Positions 12,801 to 23,492 of a stretch of DNA of 64,000 nt are shown here, in pieces. Within the stretch, counting starts at the first letter, position 1; each line of letters opens with the position of its first letter. The position numbers and the translations under genes were made by a program. Source of the DNA: Cyclina sinensis (lineage: Eukaryota; Mollusca; Bivalvia; Venerida; Veneridae). The DNA lies in assembly GCA_012932295.1 (NCBI GenBank), contig JAAONU010000006.1:23563929-23627928 (forward strand), in the 5' to 3' direction. The notes below the pieces were generated by a model. That model had not been told where the DNA came from. It ran no database searches and was given only the letters and a program-made list of their open reading frames with translations.

Positions 12801-15800
12801 TGGACCTCTACTAAGTTTGTTTGCCACTGGGACAAAATAGGCCCTACCCCGGGGGTCACTTGTTTACATAGAGTTATATAGGAAAAAGTTCTAAAAATCT
12901 TCACATCAGAAACCAAAAGGCATAGAGCTTACATATTTTGTATGTAGCACATGTCTAGAATACCTCTACCATACCCTTCAACATTTACCCTGGAGGTAAT
13001 GTCACAAAGCATTTCAGCTTCTTCTCTTCAACATATACCATGGAAGCCATGTCACAAAGCATTTTTAGCTTGTTCCTTTCAACATTTGCCCTGGAGGTCA
13101 TGTCACAAAGCATTTTCAGCTTAATCCCTTAATCATTTACTATAGAGGCTATGTCACAAAGCATTTTCAGCTTCTTCTCTTCAACATTTACCATGGAGGC
13201 CATGTCACAAAGCATTTTCAGCTTCTTCCCTTCAACATTTATCATGGAGGCCATGTAACAAAGCATTTTCAGCTTCTTCTCTTTAACATTTACCATGGAG
13301 ACCATGTCACAAAGCATTTAAGCTTCTAATCTTCAACATTTGCCCTGGAGGTCATGTCACAAAGCATTTTCAGCTTCTTCCCTTCAACATTTACCATGAG
13401 GGTCATGTCACAAAGCATTTAAGCTTCTTCTCTTCAACATTTACCATGGAGGTCATGTCACAAAGCATTTTCAGCTTCTTCCCTTCAACATTTACCATGG
13501 AGGTCATGTCACAAAGCATTTTCAGCTTCTTCTCTTCAACATTTACCATGGAGACCATGTCACAAAGCATTTAAGCTTCTTCTCTTCAACATTTGCTCTG
13601 GAGGTCATGTCACAAAGCATTTTCAGCTTCTTCTCTTCAACATTTACCATGGAGGCCATGTCACAAAGCATTTTTCAGCTTCTTCTATTCAACATTAACC
13701 ATGGAGGCCATGTCACAAAGCATCTTCAACTTGTTCCCTTCAACATTTACCATGGAGGCCATGTCACAAAGCATCTTCAGCTTCTTCCCTTCAACATTTA
13801 CCATGGAGACCATGTCACAAAGCATTTTCAGCTTCTTTCCTTCAGCATTTACCATGGAGGCCATGTCACAAAGCATTTTCAGCTTCTTCCCTTCAACATT
13901 TACCATGGAGGTCATGTCACAAAGCATTTTCAGCTTCTTCTCTTCAACATTTACCATGGAGACCATGTCACAAAGCATCTTCAGCTTCTTCCCTTCAGCA
14001 TTTACCATGGAGGCCATGTCACAAAGCATTTTCAGCTTCTTCCCTTCAACATTTACCATGGAGGCCATGTCACAAAGCATTTAAGCTTCTTCTCTTCAAC
14101 ATTTGCCCTGGAGGTCATGTCACAAAGCATTTTCAGCTTCTTCCCTTCAACATTTACTATGGAGGTCATGTTACAAAGCAGTTTTAGCTTGTTTCCTTCA
14201 ACATTTACCGTAGATGTCATGTCACAAAGTGTTTTCAACTGTTCTCTTCAACATTTACCATGCAGGCATCAGTGATAGTCTGCACTGTTCATTTTTTAAT
14301 CATTATATCAGTTGATACTCCTATAAATGATAAATCGGTTAAACCAATATTCTTTTTCTTTCAAGGAAACAACTGTATTACACATACTGTTGAAAATATT
14401 GACATATTAAGCATGAATTACTCCTACACATTTTCTTTTTATTTGCAAAGAAAAATGTCATTTTGCATATAATTGATGATCAGTGTAATACATATAAAAT
14501 GATCATGAGATAATGTGCTTAACCTGTCTTAAAATATTTATAATTATTCTTGAATATAGCTTTGAAGTTTCTAAACTGAATGAATGACATTAAGAATTTT
14601 CTGTTCAGCCTTGAACACAGGTGCATGCATGTATTTATGCAATGGTTAAGTTAAGGTATTATAAATAATGTAGATTATTTCGTAACTATTTAGTGTTGGC
14701 CAACTAAAAAATTAAAATATGAAACAGGACATGGCCTTCCCCCTCAAGACCAATATCACTAAACTCAGACAAATAAATGGACCTTTATCAAATCACTTAT
14801 ATAACTACATACAATAAATGCATAAATTTTGATAAAATGCAATCTTAAACAGACCTTTGGTAGTGGGTAAGGGAAATTTCCTTACATGTACGTAAGAAAA
14901 TGAGTTTTGGTTTTAGAGCAAAAGCTTCCTGAGTAGTTATTGTGGGGCAGATTTTTAATTACTTGCCCCCTGTTGGTCATAGAAATTTAATTACAATGAG
15001 ATTTTCTTTTAAATGAAAAATAAATACAATAAAACTACTGTTGTTTCTAAGGAAAACTGTCAATATTTTTATACCCCCACCACAAAATGTGGGGGGGGGG
15101 GGGCTATAATGGATTCGCTTTGTCGTGTCCGTCCGTCGGTCCGTCCGTCCGTCCATCTCCATTATCGTGTCCGCTCTATAAATCCTATACCAACTGAAGG
15201 ATTTTCTTCAAACTTGGCTGAAATGTTCACCTCAACAAGGGGATGTGCAGAACCCATGTTGCCCATGTGTCAGCTCAAGGTCAAGGTCACAATTGAAGGT
15301 CAAATATCAAACAATCAAATATTAGACATTATGTCGTGTCCGCTCTGTAAGTCCTACACTAATTGAAAGATTTTCTTTAATCCTGGCTCAAATGTTCACC
15401 TCAACAAGGGGATGTGCAGAACCCATGTTACCCTTTTGCCGGCTTAAGGTCAAGGTCACACTTGAAGGTCAAAAATTGACTTAGAAAATATTCTTAAATT
15501 TTAACATGTATTTGAATATTTCTGAAACTAGCACAGGTATTTGCTTGAAACTTAAAATATATATGAAGTGTCACAATTAGGATATGCAGGTCAAGTTTCA
15601 TAACTCTGTATTGCATTTTGACAAAGTTATGCCCCTTTTTAAGTCTTCAAATTTACATACAATCAAATATTAGACGATATGTCATGTCCGCTCTATAAAT
15701 CCTATACTAATGGAAGAATTTTCTTCAAACTTTACTCAAATGTTCAACTCAAGAAGGTTATGTGCAGAACCCATGTTTCCTTTGTGCCGGCTTAAGGTCA

Positions 15801-18800
15801 AGGTCACACTTGAAGGTCAAAATTGACTTAGAAAATGTTCTTAAATTTTAACATGTATTTGAATATTTCTGAAACTAGCACAGGTATTTGCTTGAAACTT
15901 AAAAGATATATGAAGTGTCACAATTAGGATATGCAGGTCAAGTTTCATAACTCTGTATTGCATTTTGACAAAGTTATGCCCCTTTTTAAGTCTTTTAATT
16001 TACTTACAATCAATACTAGACAATATGTCGTGTCTGCTCTATAAATTCTGCTCTATAAATTCTATACTAAAAAGGATTTTCTTCAAACTTGACTCAAATG
16101 TTCACCCCAACTGGGCAATGTGCAGAACCCATCTTACCCTTGTGCCAGTTTAAGGTCAAGGCCACACTTGAAGGTCAAAAATTGACTTAGAAAATGTTCT
16201 GAAATTTTAACATGTACTTGAACATTTCTAAAACTAGAACAGATAATCATTTGAAACTTCAAATATATACTTAGTGTCCCAAGTAAGATATGCAGGTCAA
16301 GTTTCATAACTAAAAAAAGTGGGGGGGGGGGGATAACTTTGTATTGTATTTTGACAAAGTTAAGTCCATTTTTATGTCTTTAAAATTATTTACTATAATA
16401 TTTCTTAAACCAGAACAGATATTTACTTGGAACTTAAAATTTATATGAATAGTTACAAGCAAGTTATGCCCCTTTTAGGCTTAGAAAATGTTCTGATATA
16501 ACCATTAATACTTAAATGTTTCTGAAACTAGAACAGATATTCACAAAAATGAAAGGTTATTTGTAACTGTTTCGAACATGATTTGACAATATATATTTAT
16601 ACTATTACCTGTACAATTTGTTTTTTTTTTCACCAGAGATAATTTCTTTTTATGTATATATATTTGTGCCACTAAAGTTATTCCCTTAACCACCTTTCCA
16701 TGTCGTCTTCTGTCAAGGACATTGGTGGGGGGATGAATCGCATTCAGCGATAGTTCTAGTTATCTATCTATTTAAGCTTATTTATCGTCGGTACCGGTTG
16801 CCCATATGACCGACGCCCCCTGGAGAGATTAGTTATTTTATGTGGTGGTGGTAGTGCAAGATACAGAAAGCATCCCATTCCAGAGACACTCCTGGTTCTT
16901 TTACATGCTCAGTGTATAGCACTGATACATGGGACCTCGGTTTAAAGTCTCATCCGAAAGACTATTAGTAATGTTAGTGGAGGAGCGGGGGATCGAACTC
17001 GGGACCCCTGGTATACCAGTCCAGCGCGTTACCACTGGACCACATCCATTCTAGTTACTATTGGGCTTTCCAATAAATACAGCTGAAGAATAATGACATT
17101 TGCTTCAGACTGTACCTGGAACAAAAATGCTGTCTGCATACAGTAGTAACTGTTCTTTTGTCAGAGTAAAACAAAACAGTAAAATAGTGAATTGAGACAT
17201 CGATCCAGTGAATTTTTGAAAAGTGACAAGGAGTAATTTAGACAGACAACTGTCACTCAACAACACTAGCACCTCCACCCCCTGAAATTCCCCAACCATA
17301 GGTGTTATTGTTGACACACAAAAATGAAATATCATTCAGTTCTGACACTTAGTGACTGGTATAATATATGCCATAGCTCAGATCTATCCTTTTTGTCTTA
17401 TCCAGCTTGTATATTGCAGAGTGTGCGTATACTTATTATGCACAGTGACACTGTAGAAAATGGACCTTAATTCAGTCGAAATATTACGCCTTCTAACCTG
17501 AAATCCTGGATCTACTCCTGAACCAGGTACCAGAGTGCATATAGAATCCTGGATCTACTCCTGAACCAGGTACCAGAGTGCATATTGACTCTGCTAGGAA
17601 ACATTTTGACTTTGTGACCTGGCAAACCATGAGCACATAATGCATGTGTAGTCTGAATTTGTTCTGCAATGTTTACCCTATAAAATGATAAATCATGTGT
17701 TTGAAAGTATTATAAATGATAAGATCATTTTATTTAAACAGTTTACATCACAGCTTTCTTTTCAGTGATGGTGTCGACTAACAGATCTTTATGTTTTGGA
17801 TCAGTATTGGATTCATACATTGCAATTTAAATTGATTTATTTTGTTGAGAGTTCTTATTTGACTAATCATTTATGCAACAAGTCACAACTACTCAATTAT
17901 AGTTCATTACTTATCAATATATAATGCAGACCTATTCAAGCATATTACAAAATCCATTAGTGCATACCTTAATGTAAAGTTACTATTCATGACTGGTACC
18001 AGTATGTTTAATGTAAAGTTACTATTCATGACTGGTACCAGTATGTTTAAACAGCTGGCTGACTGTTAAATAGTACCAGTCAAGCACATTAAAAAAGATA
18101 TTGACTTTGGTACTAGTTGCATAAAATGTACATATAATGTAATGTAAAGTTACTATTCATGACTGGTACCAGTATGTTTAATGTAAAGTTACTATTCATG
18201 ACTGGTACCAGTATGTTTAAACAGCTGGCTGACTGTTAAATAGTACCAGTCAAGCACATTAAAAAAGATATTGACTTTGGTACTAGTTGCATAAAATGTA
18301 CATATAAAAAAGTATAAACCTAATTAGTTTACATGAATATGGAAGCAAGATCTTTCACACTTTCTGTCCTTGATTGGAACCTGAACTTGAGAATCTTCTA
18401 GTGTGATTTGAACCAGTGATGATGGTACCAGGAGATCACTGCTCTAACTCCTTGAATTTGAAGCCTATTCAGAATGATTGTCTGCATGATTTCTTGGAAA
18501 AGTTTGAAACCGGGTCACTTTGGATCAAAAACTATGTCACTAGTTCAGTTCATTTCAGAACGTTTTGAACAGTTTAGAGGTCACATTTTTACTCAGTAAC
18601 AAAACTCTAATAATGTTTGACCTGATAGTCTCTAGCAGAAGTCAAAACCAGGTTATTTGGGTCAAAATCTAGGTCAGTGGCCTTATTTTTGACCAAATCT
18701 TACCAAATGTAAGTCTAAAAAGTTGTTTTGATAATCTTAAGGTCAGGATTTTGTCCAGATGACTTGGGTTCAAAAGCAATTGAACCATCTTAGATCAAAA

Positions 18801-20301
18801 TAAAACAATGTAGACTCCTGAATTGGCCAAATGACTGACCCAGTCATCATGAAATGTTGTCAGTATGATTGTTTTCAGTCATGGCAATGGTACATTGGTG
18901 AGACATACAGGGCATCATAGCCTTCTTATTTTTATTTATTCCCCCACCAAAGGCCGAAGGGATATTAGGTCTCCATCCGTGCAATTTTGTCCGGAGCGTA
19001 ACTCCAAAAGTACCTGACCAATTTTCTTTAAACTTCATATGCTGAAAGAGCACATTGGAAGGAAGTGCAGTGTGTAAGAACAATCACTCTACCTTGTCTA
19101 CTTTAAGAGTTATTCCCCTTCATCAGATTCACTTGAAAAATCTTGTTTGAAGCATAATTCCAAAAGTATTTTAGCGATTTTCTTCAAACTTCATACACTG
19201 ACAGAGCACATCTGGAGGAAGTGCAGTGTGTAAAAACAATAAATGCCTACTTCTAGAGTTACTCCCCTTTATCAGATTTACTTAAAAAGTTTGTCCAGAG
19301 CATAACTCCAAAACTACTTGAGGGATTTACTTCAAACTTAATACACTGAAAAAGCACATTCGGATGAAGTGCAGTGTGCAAAAACAATAACTCTACCTTG
19401 CCTACTTTTAGAGTTATTACCCTTTATCAGATTTACTTAAAAAGTTTTGTCTAGGGCATAACTCTAAAAGTACTTGAGGGATTTATTTCAAACTTAATAC
19501 ACTGACATATGCACATTGGTAGGAAGTGCAGAGTGCAAGAACAATGACTCCACCTTGCCTAGTTTTAGAGTTATTCCCCTTTATCAGATTTACTAAAAAA
19601 AAGTTTTGTTCAGAGCATAACTCCAAAAGTACTTGAGGGATTAACTTCAAACTTAATACACTAACTAGCACTTTGGTAGGAAGTACAGTGCACAATAATA
19701 ATAACCTTGCCTTCTTTTAGAGTTATTCCCCTTTATCAGATTTACTTGGAAAAACAATTCCTGAGCATAACTCCAAAAGTACTTGAGGGATTTTCTTCAA
19801 ACTTAATACACTGACATAGCTCATTAGTAGGAAGTGCAGTGTGCAAGAACAACAACTCTACCTTGCCTTTTTTTTAGGGATTTTCTTCAAACTGCATATG
19901 TGCATTATTACATTTAGTTTTTGAAAGTACAACCTTCAGGTAACTTCTTCCCAGCGGGGAGATTAACCATGTGTAACATGGCTCTTGTTTTTTGGGGGTT
20001 TTTTTGTCCTTTTTTGTCCTTTAATATGTACAAAGAGATGATAAGAAAGAAAGCTTATCTATATCAGTTCAAACATATGTGCTCGTATTTATTATTATAT
20101 CTTTCAGGTGAGCTTACAAGCTACAAGTCCAAGATACAGACACAAGAATTCCAGTTTGGCATGACCCCAGAGCCCGAGGTCACAAGCATGCCTGAGCCGG
20201 AACCTGAGGATTTGCCAGAAAATGTAGACTTCTTACCGGCTGATGAGAGTGAACTAGATACTTTCTCAGCAGAACTGGAAAAAACCGACATGCTATTTTG
20301 A
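6553..20301 (+). CDS. Taperin/phostensin-like protein phosphatase 1-binding protein (3 exons, 236 aa)
   Basis: Three exons, 6553-6828, 11153-11393 and 20108-20301, join with phases 0 and 1 to give 236 aa ending in a TGA stop. Each junction has GT/AG signals (CAG|GTAAAA, TTGCAG|GTG, GGAG|GTAACT, TTTCAG|GTG). Residues 93-96 are K-I-S-F after a Val, an RVxF-type PP1-docking motif, followed by an acidic block with T-T-F-E-Y. Exon 3 begins G-E-L-T-S-Y-K-S-K and has an acidic, proline-rich tail ending D-M-L-F. The order RVxF, FEY block, SYxxK block resembles what I recall of the C-terminal PP1-binding region of taperin (TPRN) and phostensin (PPP1R18); that family call rests on recognition. By inference it would recruit PP1 to actin-rich structures. 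There is an in-frame stop 9 bases upstream of the ATG (6544), but an acceptor-like TGACAG at 6544-6549 means an upstream exon is possible. At 236 aa it is much shorter than vertebrate taperin. No signal peptide or membrane segment. Confidence 0.55.
7160..7202. repeat. TTG microsatellite
   Basis: Run of (ttg) with interruptions, inside intron 1 of the PP1-binding-like gene. Confidence 0.7.
9060..9475. repeat. Minisatellite, about 55-65 bp unit
   Basis: About seven diverged units sharing 'aaagaaatgttgtcagtt' and 'taaggcttatg'. The last units are spaced 57 and 54 bp. Intronic. Confidence 0.7.
9855..10085 (+). mobile_element. Diverged copy of the TTAA-MITE family
   Basis: Contains 'tttgcgactgtgtagacc' near 9880 and 'gtctgatcagggtctgcac' near 10042, the internal phrases of the MITE. 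Ends are degraded or rearranged. Confidence 0.4.
10331..10410. repeat. Short tandem duplication, 44 bp unit
   Basis: 'cccagattaagaaaggtgtg' and the bases after it occur twice, 44 bp apart. Confidence 0.8.
10435..11080 (+). repeat. Dispersed repeat with about 144-bp tandem units
   Basis: Begins 'tatgcccagtgaaggagggc'. From 10651 three units with 'cttgagtttgctttgacc' are spaced 144 and 145 bp. Ends shortly before exon 2 of the PP1-binding-like gene. Confidence 0.7.
11153..11393 (+). CDS. PP1-binding-like gene, exon 2 (RVxF motif)
   Basis: Starts directly after TTGTTGTTGCAG. The first codons read V-K-I-S-F-D-D, then a T-T-F-E-Y block and a stretch rich in Glu and Asp. It ends in phase 1 before GTAACT. 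This is the most family-like part of the protein. Confidence 0.6.
11984..12960 (-). repeat. Hairpin-ended repeat family, minus orientation
   Basis: Terminal hairpin at 11984-12017 (stem half AGCTCACCTGAGCAC, loop AAA), then 'gtccgtccgtgcgtc'. The body has 'gccccgccccaggggtca' units, the reverse complement of the plus-oriented copies at 49667-52025. Confidence 0.75.
12985..14262. repeat. Minisatellite, 51-bp unit, about 25 copies
   Basis: Unit contains 'atgtcacaaagcattttcag' and 'cttcaacatttaccatgg'. Most units are 51 bp; some lack one base ('catttaagc'). Because 51 is a multiple of three, reading frames stay open on both strands. Lies in intron 2 of the PP1-binding-like gene. Confidence 0.95.
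14263..15060. other. No gene recognised (intron 2)
   Basis: AT-rich intronic DNA with nothing supported. Confidence 0.5.
15066..16500 (+). repeat. Long dispersed repeat with about 350-bp tandem units
   Basis: Starts with a G-run (15091-15104) and (GTCC)n near 15126-15155. 'atgtcgtgtccgctctataa'-type phrases recur near 15165, 15333, 15680 and 16026. Blocks 15470-15640 and 15830-16000 are nearly identical. A second G-run is at 16321-16333. Confidence 0.75.
16797..17050 (-). mobile_element. tRNA-derived SINE, minus orientation
   Basis: On the minus strand: 'gtggtccagtggtaacg' (A box), 'gagttcgatcccc' (B box), then a body shared with the SINE at 41564, including 'gactttaaaccgag' and 'ctttctgtatcttgca'. 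Confidence 0.75.
17490..17585. repeat. Tandem duplication, about 43 bp
   Basis: 'atcctggatctactcctg' through 'accagagtgcatat' occurs twice in succession. Confidence 0.85.
17967..18306. repeat. Nested tandem duplication
   Basis: A unit of about 170 bp occurs twice. Each copy itself starts with a duplicated block of about 38 bp containing 'tactattcatgactggtacc'. The two large copies are almost identical, so the event is recent. Confidence 0.9.
18935..19990 (+). repeat. Dispersed repeat with about 155-bp tandem units
   Basis: Starts 'attcccccaccaaaggc' and ends 'catgtgtaacatggctcttg'. Six units with 'agcataactccaaaagtac' near 18994, 19151, 19299, 19456, 19615 and 19764. Confidence 0.8.
20108..20301 (+). 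CDS. PP1-binding-like gene, exon 3 (terminal)
   Basis: Acceptor ATATCTTTCAG. Completes a Gly codon and continues E-L-T-S-Y-K-S-K-I, then a Pro/Glu-rich acidic tail. Stop TGA at 20299-20301. The whole exon lies just after a repeat array that ends near 19990. Confidence 0.6.
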
Positions 20302-22095
20302 TGTGCAGATAATAATAGCATGAAAATTTATTTACATTCATATGCAATATCTGAAACACATATGTCTCAATGTGTAGAACCGAAGGATGGCTTAAGCCAA
20401 TGTGTTGTCACTGCATAATGATAGATATGGAATTGGGTAGGTCATAGTTCTGTTCAGCCATGTTAAAACACACAGGACAGCTGTTCTGAAACCTTGTTGG
20501 AAGATTTCACAGTGTACTACTTAATCAGTTGGTGTACAATAAAACTTTGTCAGTGCTAGTATAGTATGAATGTTCTGTGATTTTAGAGTTATGTTTTTCT
20601 CTATTCTAACAGACATGAAAAAGTACACAATCTCAGTACGAAGTAGTTAGGAATTTAAAAGGTTCAGACAGAGAGAGAAAGTAACGGGAAGCTTTAAAAT
20701 GTTCGGCTTTAAAATAAGGAAACTGAAAAAGAGATAGCTTCAGAAGAAAAGAAAGGCCACAAGAGGTGGTCCATACAGGGAAAACAAAGAATAAAAGACT
20801 TCCATTACTAATCAGAGTCCCTCAGACTCCCAGCTGAAGGATTTTTTCTAGCAGTAATATAGAGTAAATATTTACTTATAGAGTCAGCTGAGATGGTATA
20901 GGGAAGGTTTTTGGTAACTCTCACTCTTCCAGGCCTTTCAGAGTAGTTGTCATAGAAATGTGCTATTTAGACAGTTCTAGTGTTAATTTATTAACAAGCT
21001 GTAGAATTTAGAGAATTAATGTTGGTCCATTAACTTTATTGATGTTTGGAATTTTTATACAAAATTGTTACCATTATGACAGTGGGAAAATTTTAGTTCT
21101 TAGAATTTAGAATTGAATTTTTTCTTCTCTGTAGCAGCACATGTATCAAATATCAGACAAGACGACTACAGTTGGTTAATTAAGAACAATTTTGAATAGT
21201 TCATTAGAGAAAAAAAAATGACTGATTTTATGCAGAACACTAATGGCTTAGAATGAATGACAGTATATAGGAACTGGGTTTTATCCGTTGCCAGACTGGT
21301 TAAGATGGAGTGATGTAAGCAAGTTGTTTCAAGATAAAATGTGTTCATATAGACTTTATGTCATCTGTTTGAACATGACATGCTGTGATTTGTAAAAATG
21401 TTTAACTTTTCAATAATTCAGTTCAGTAGATTCGCATTTTTACCAGTATTGAACCAGGCCGCTGTGCATTCCCATTTTTGTGTCTTAGCATTAGAAAGCA
21501 TTGATTGCTAAAAGGTATAAGAAATGTTAACCACCCTCAGACTCTCAAAATTGTTTTTAGAGCTGTTTGGGATTGAAATTACTGTTATAAATATACTTTG
21601 TTAATAATTAGCTTAAAAGCAAGATTCCAAGCTTTAGAACTTTTGTGCACCCCGGATTTTCCATTCCAGGTAACATTCCAATGGCTGATTAATTTAGATT
21701 AATATTTACCAGTTAATACTGATCCTTTTGCCCTTGTGACCAGTGTAGACCATGGTCAGCCTTCTGTACTGTTTGTTTTATCAGTCAATCAATTGTCAGT
21801 TCATTTCCCTGTAAATGTTAAATGGGTTTGTTCAAAATTGAATGAAGGACAGGTTAGAAATTTAGGGGGCTGAAAGTTGCACTCCCAAAGGCCTTTCACC
21901 CCTGTATTTGTGACATGTTGATCTATATACCACAGTGTTTGTAAGATTTCAAACAAGTTACCTTGTCCCTTCAGACTGTGTCTCTGTCACTTGGAAATTT
22001 CATTTTGTTTAATTCAAGTTAATATTTAAGTTAATGCATCTAAAGAAATGAAAGTTGACAGTATTATACAGAAACCAAAAGCTTCCTGAGATGGC
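20302..22095. other. 3' flank of the PP1-binding-like gene
   Basis: Likely 3' UTR at first, then AT-rich DNA. A diverged MITE fragment near 21715-21830 carries 'gtgaccagtgtagacc'. Confidence 0.4.
20538..20543 (+). terminator. Candidate poly(A) signal of the PP1-binding-like gene
   Basis: AATAAA about 237 bases after the stop codon, followed by a TG-rich stretch. Further AATAAA signals exist at 24105-24110 and near 25122, so longer 3' UTRs are possible. Confidence 0.35.
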
Positions 22096-22279
22096 TTAAC
22101 CCTTATCATGCTAAATATCTAAATTGGACTTGTCCAGCTTTCAGTGTGGACAGATCCATTCATTGTTTATGGGGGTGCTTATTGAAAATTAACTTACTGA
22201 AAAGCAAATTGTGCAGACCGTGATCAGACTGCATTGATGTGCAGAGTCAGTTGCCTTTAAACAGCAGGATAAGGGTTAA
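22096..22279 (-). mobile_element. TTAA-flanked MITE, best-preserved ends
   Basis: 184 bp from TTAA to TTAA. Terminal inverted repeats TTAACCCTTATCATGC and GCAGGATAAGGGTTAA. TTAA target and CCCTTA termini suggest a piggyBac-type non-autonomous element. Confidence 0.75.
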
Positions 22280-23276
22280 TAGGCATACTTATACAACATG
22301 CTCATGTTGTGATGGCCAGAAAAAATACTGGTGACAATGTTACGTGCAGCATGTTGAATATTCATGTTGAATATTTACTTTACAATTGTGATTTGACAGT
22401 TTAGCACCTCAAGTAGATTTCTAGTGATAAACAAGATTGGAGATGTCTTCCTTACCAGAGAAAAAAGGTTTTCCTTAACAGATTCGAGCTATGCAGTGAG
22501 AAATTCAACATTCTTTACTCATTGGCCTAATTAATAGGATAGTAAACCTGCCGATATTTTGGTAGATTTGCATTAGTAAGGCTATTAAAAGTAATGTGTA
22601 AGGTGTTGAATAATTAACAGTAGCAGAAATATTTATTTTTCTATAAATTTTATTTTGTAAATATATGAAAGCTTTATGTTGCTATGTCAGCAATTTGCTT
22701 AAAGGTCTGTTTCTGTATTTAAGTTTTGTAATGGAACAAAGAAAAGATAAAATATGCATTTGATATCTTAATTTGAGCCATAATTCATTTATTTTAGCTA
22801 TAATAAATCAAGGAAATGATTTACCAGTGTCCTAGTTTCAACTTGAATCAGCAGACAAACCCCATGGCATGAAAACTTACTTAAAGCCATAATTATTGAA
22901 TGAGTTTTTGGGTATTTCTCTTATCACTGGGTAGTGATTTTTTTTCATTAGAACTTTACCAAGGAAGTGGCTTTTTACACAGCACGGCTCAAAAAATTGA
23001 TAAAACAACCAAAATGCATTACTGCAGTTATAAATAGATTTAAACTTCACAGACCAAAAAATGAATCTATAATACTGGCTTGCAGATTATATATTACATT
23101 TGTTTTTGCTTTTTGTATCACATGTAAACTTACATACGTAATTAATGTACATGCTGTATTTGTAATGTTTTCTTATAAACTTTAATGAATTTATTCATTT
23201 GCTTACTCAGTGAACTTTATACTTGAGTTTTTTTGATGACCAAATATGCGCATAATGTTTCGTTTAGAAAACTCAT

Positions 23277-23492
23277 TTAACCCTTAACCTCCTGAATTTT
23301 TGTAATGGATTTGCCCAGCTTTGAATTTGGAACAGTCCATTTAAAGTTTAAGGGATTTCAATATCAAAATAGAAAAATTGAGCTACCAACAGTATAGAGA
23401 GCGTGGTCAGACTGCACGGATGTGCAGTCTGGCCTGGCTCAATACTGGTGGCAAAGGCTAATCAGTTTTGGTTCCAGCAGGTTAAGGGTTAA
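23277..23492 (-). mobile_element. TTAA-flanked MITE copy
   Basis: Starts TTAACCCTTAACCTCCTG, ends 'gcaggttaagggttaa'. Internal 'ctgcacggatgtgcagtctg' forms a small palindrome, as in other copies. Confidence 0.75.

Noticed and set aside
13593..14275. Long plus-strand open frames with 17-residue repeats
   Set aside because: Produced by the 51-bp minisatellite; the minus strand is open too, and there is no splice or start context.
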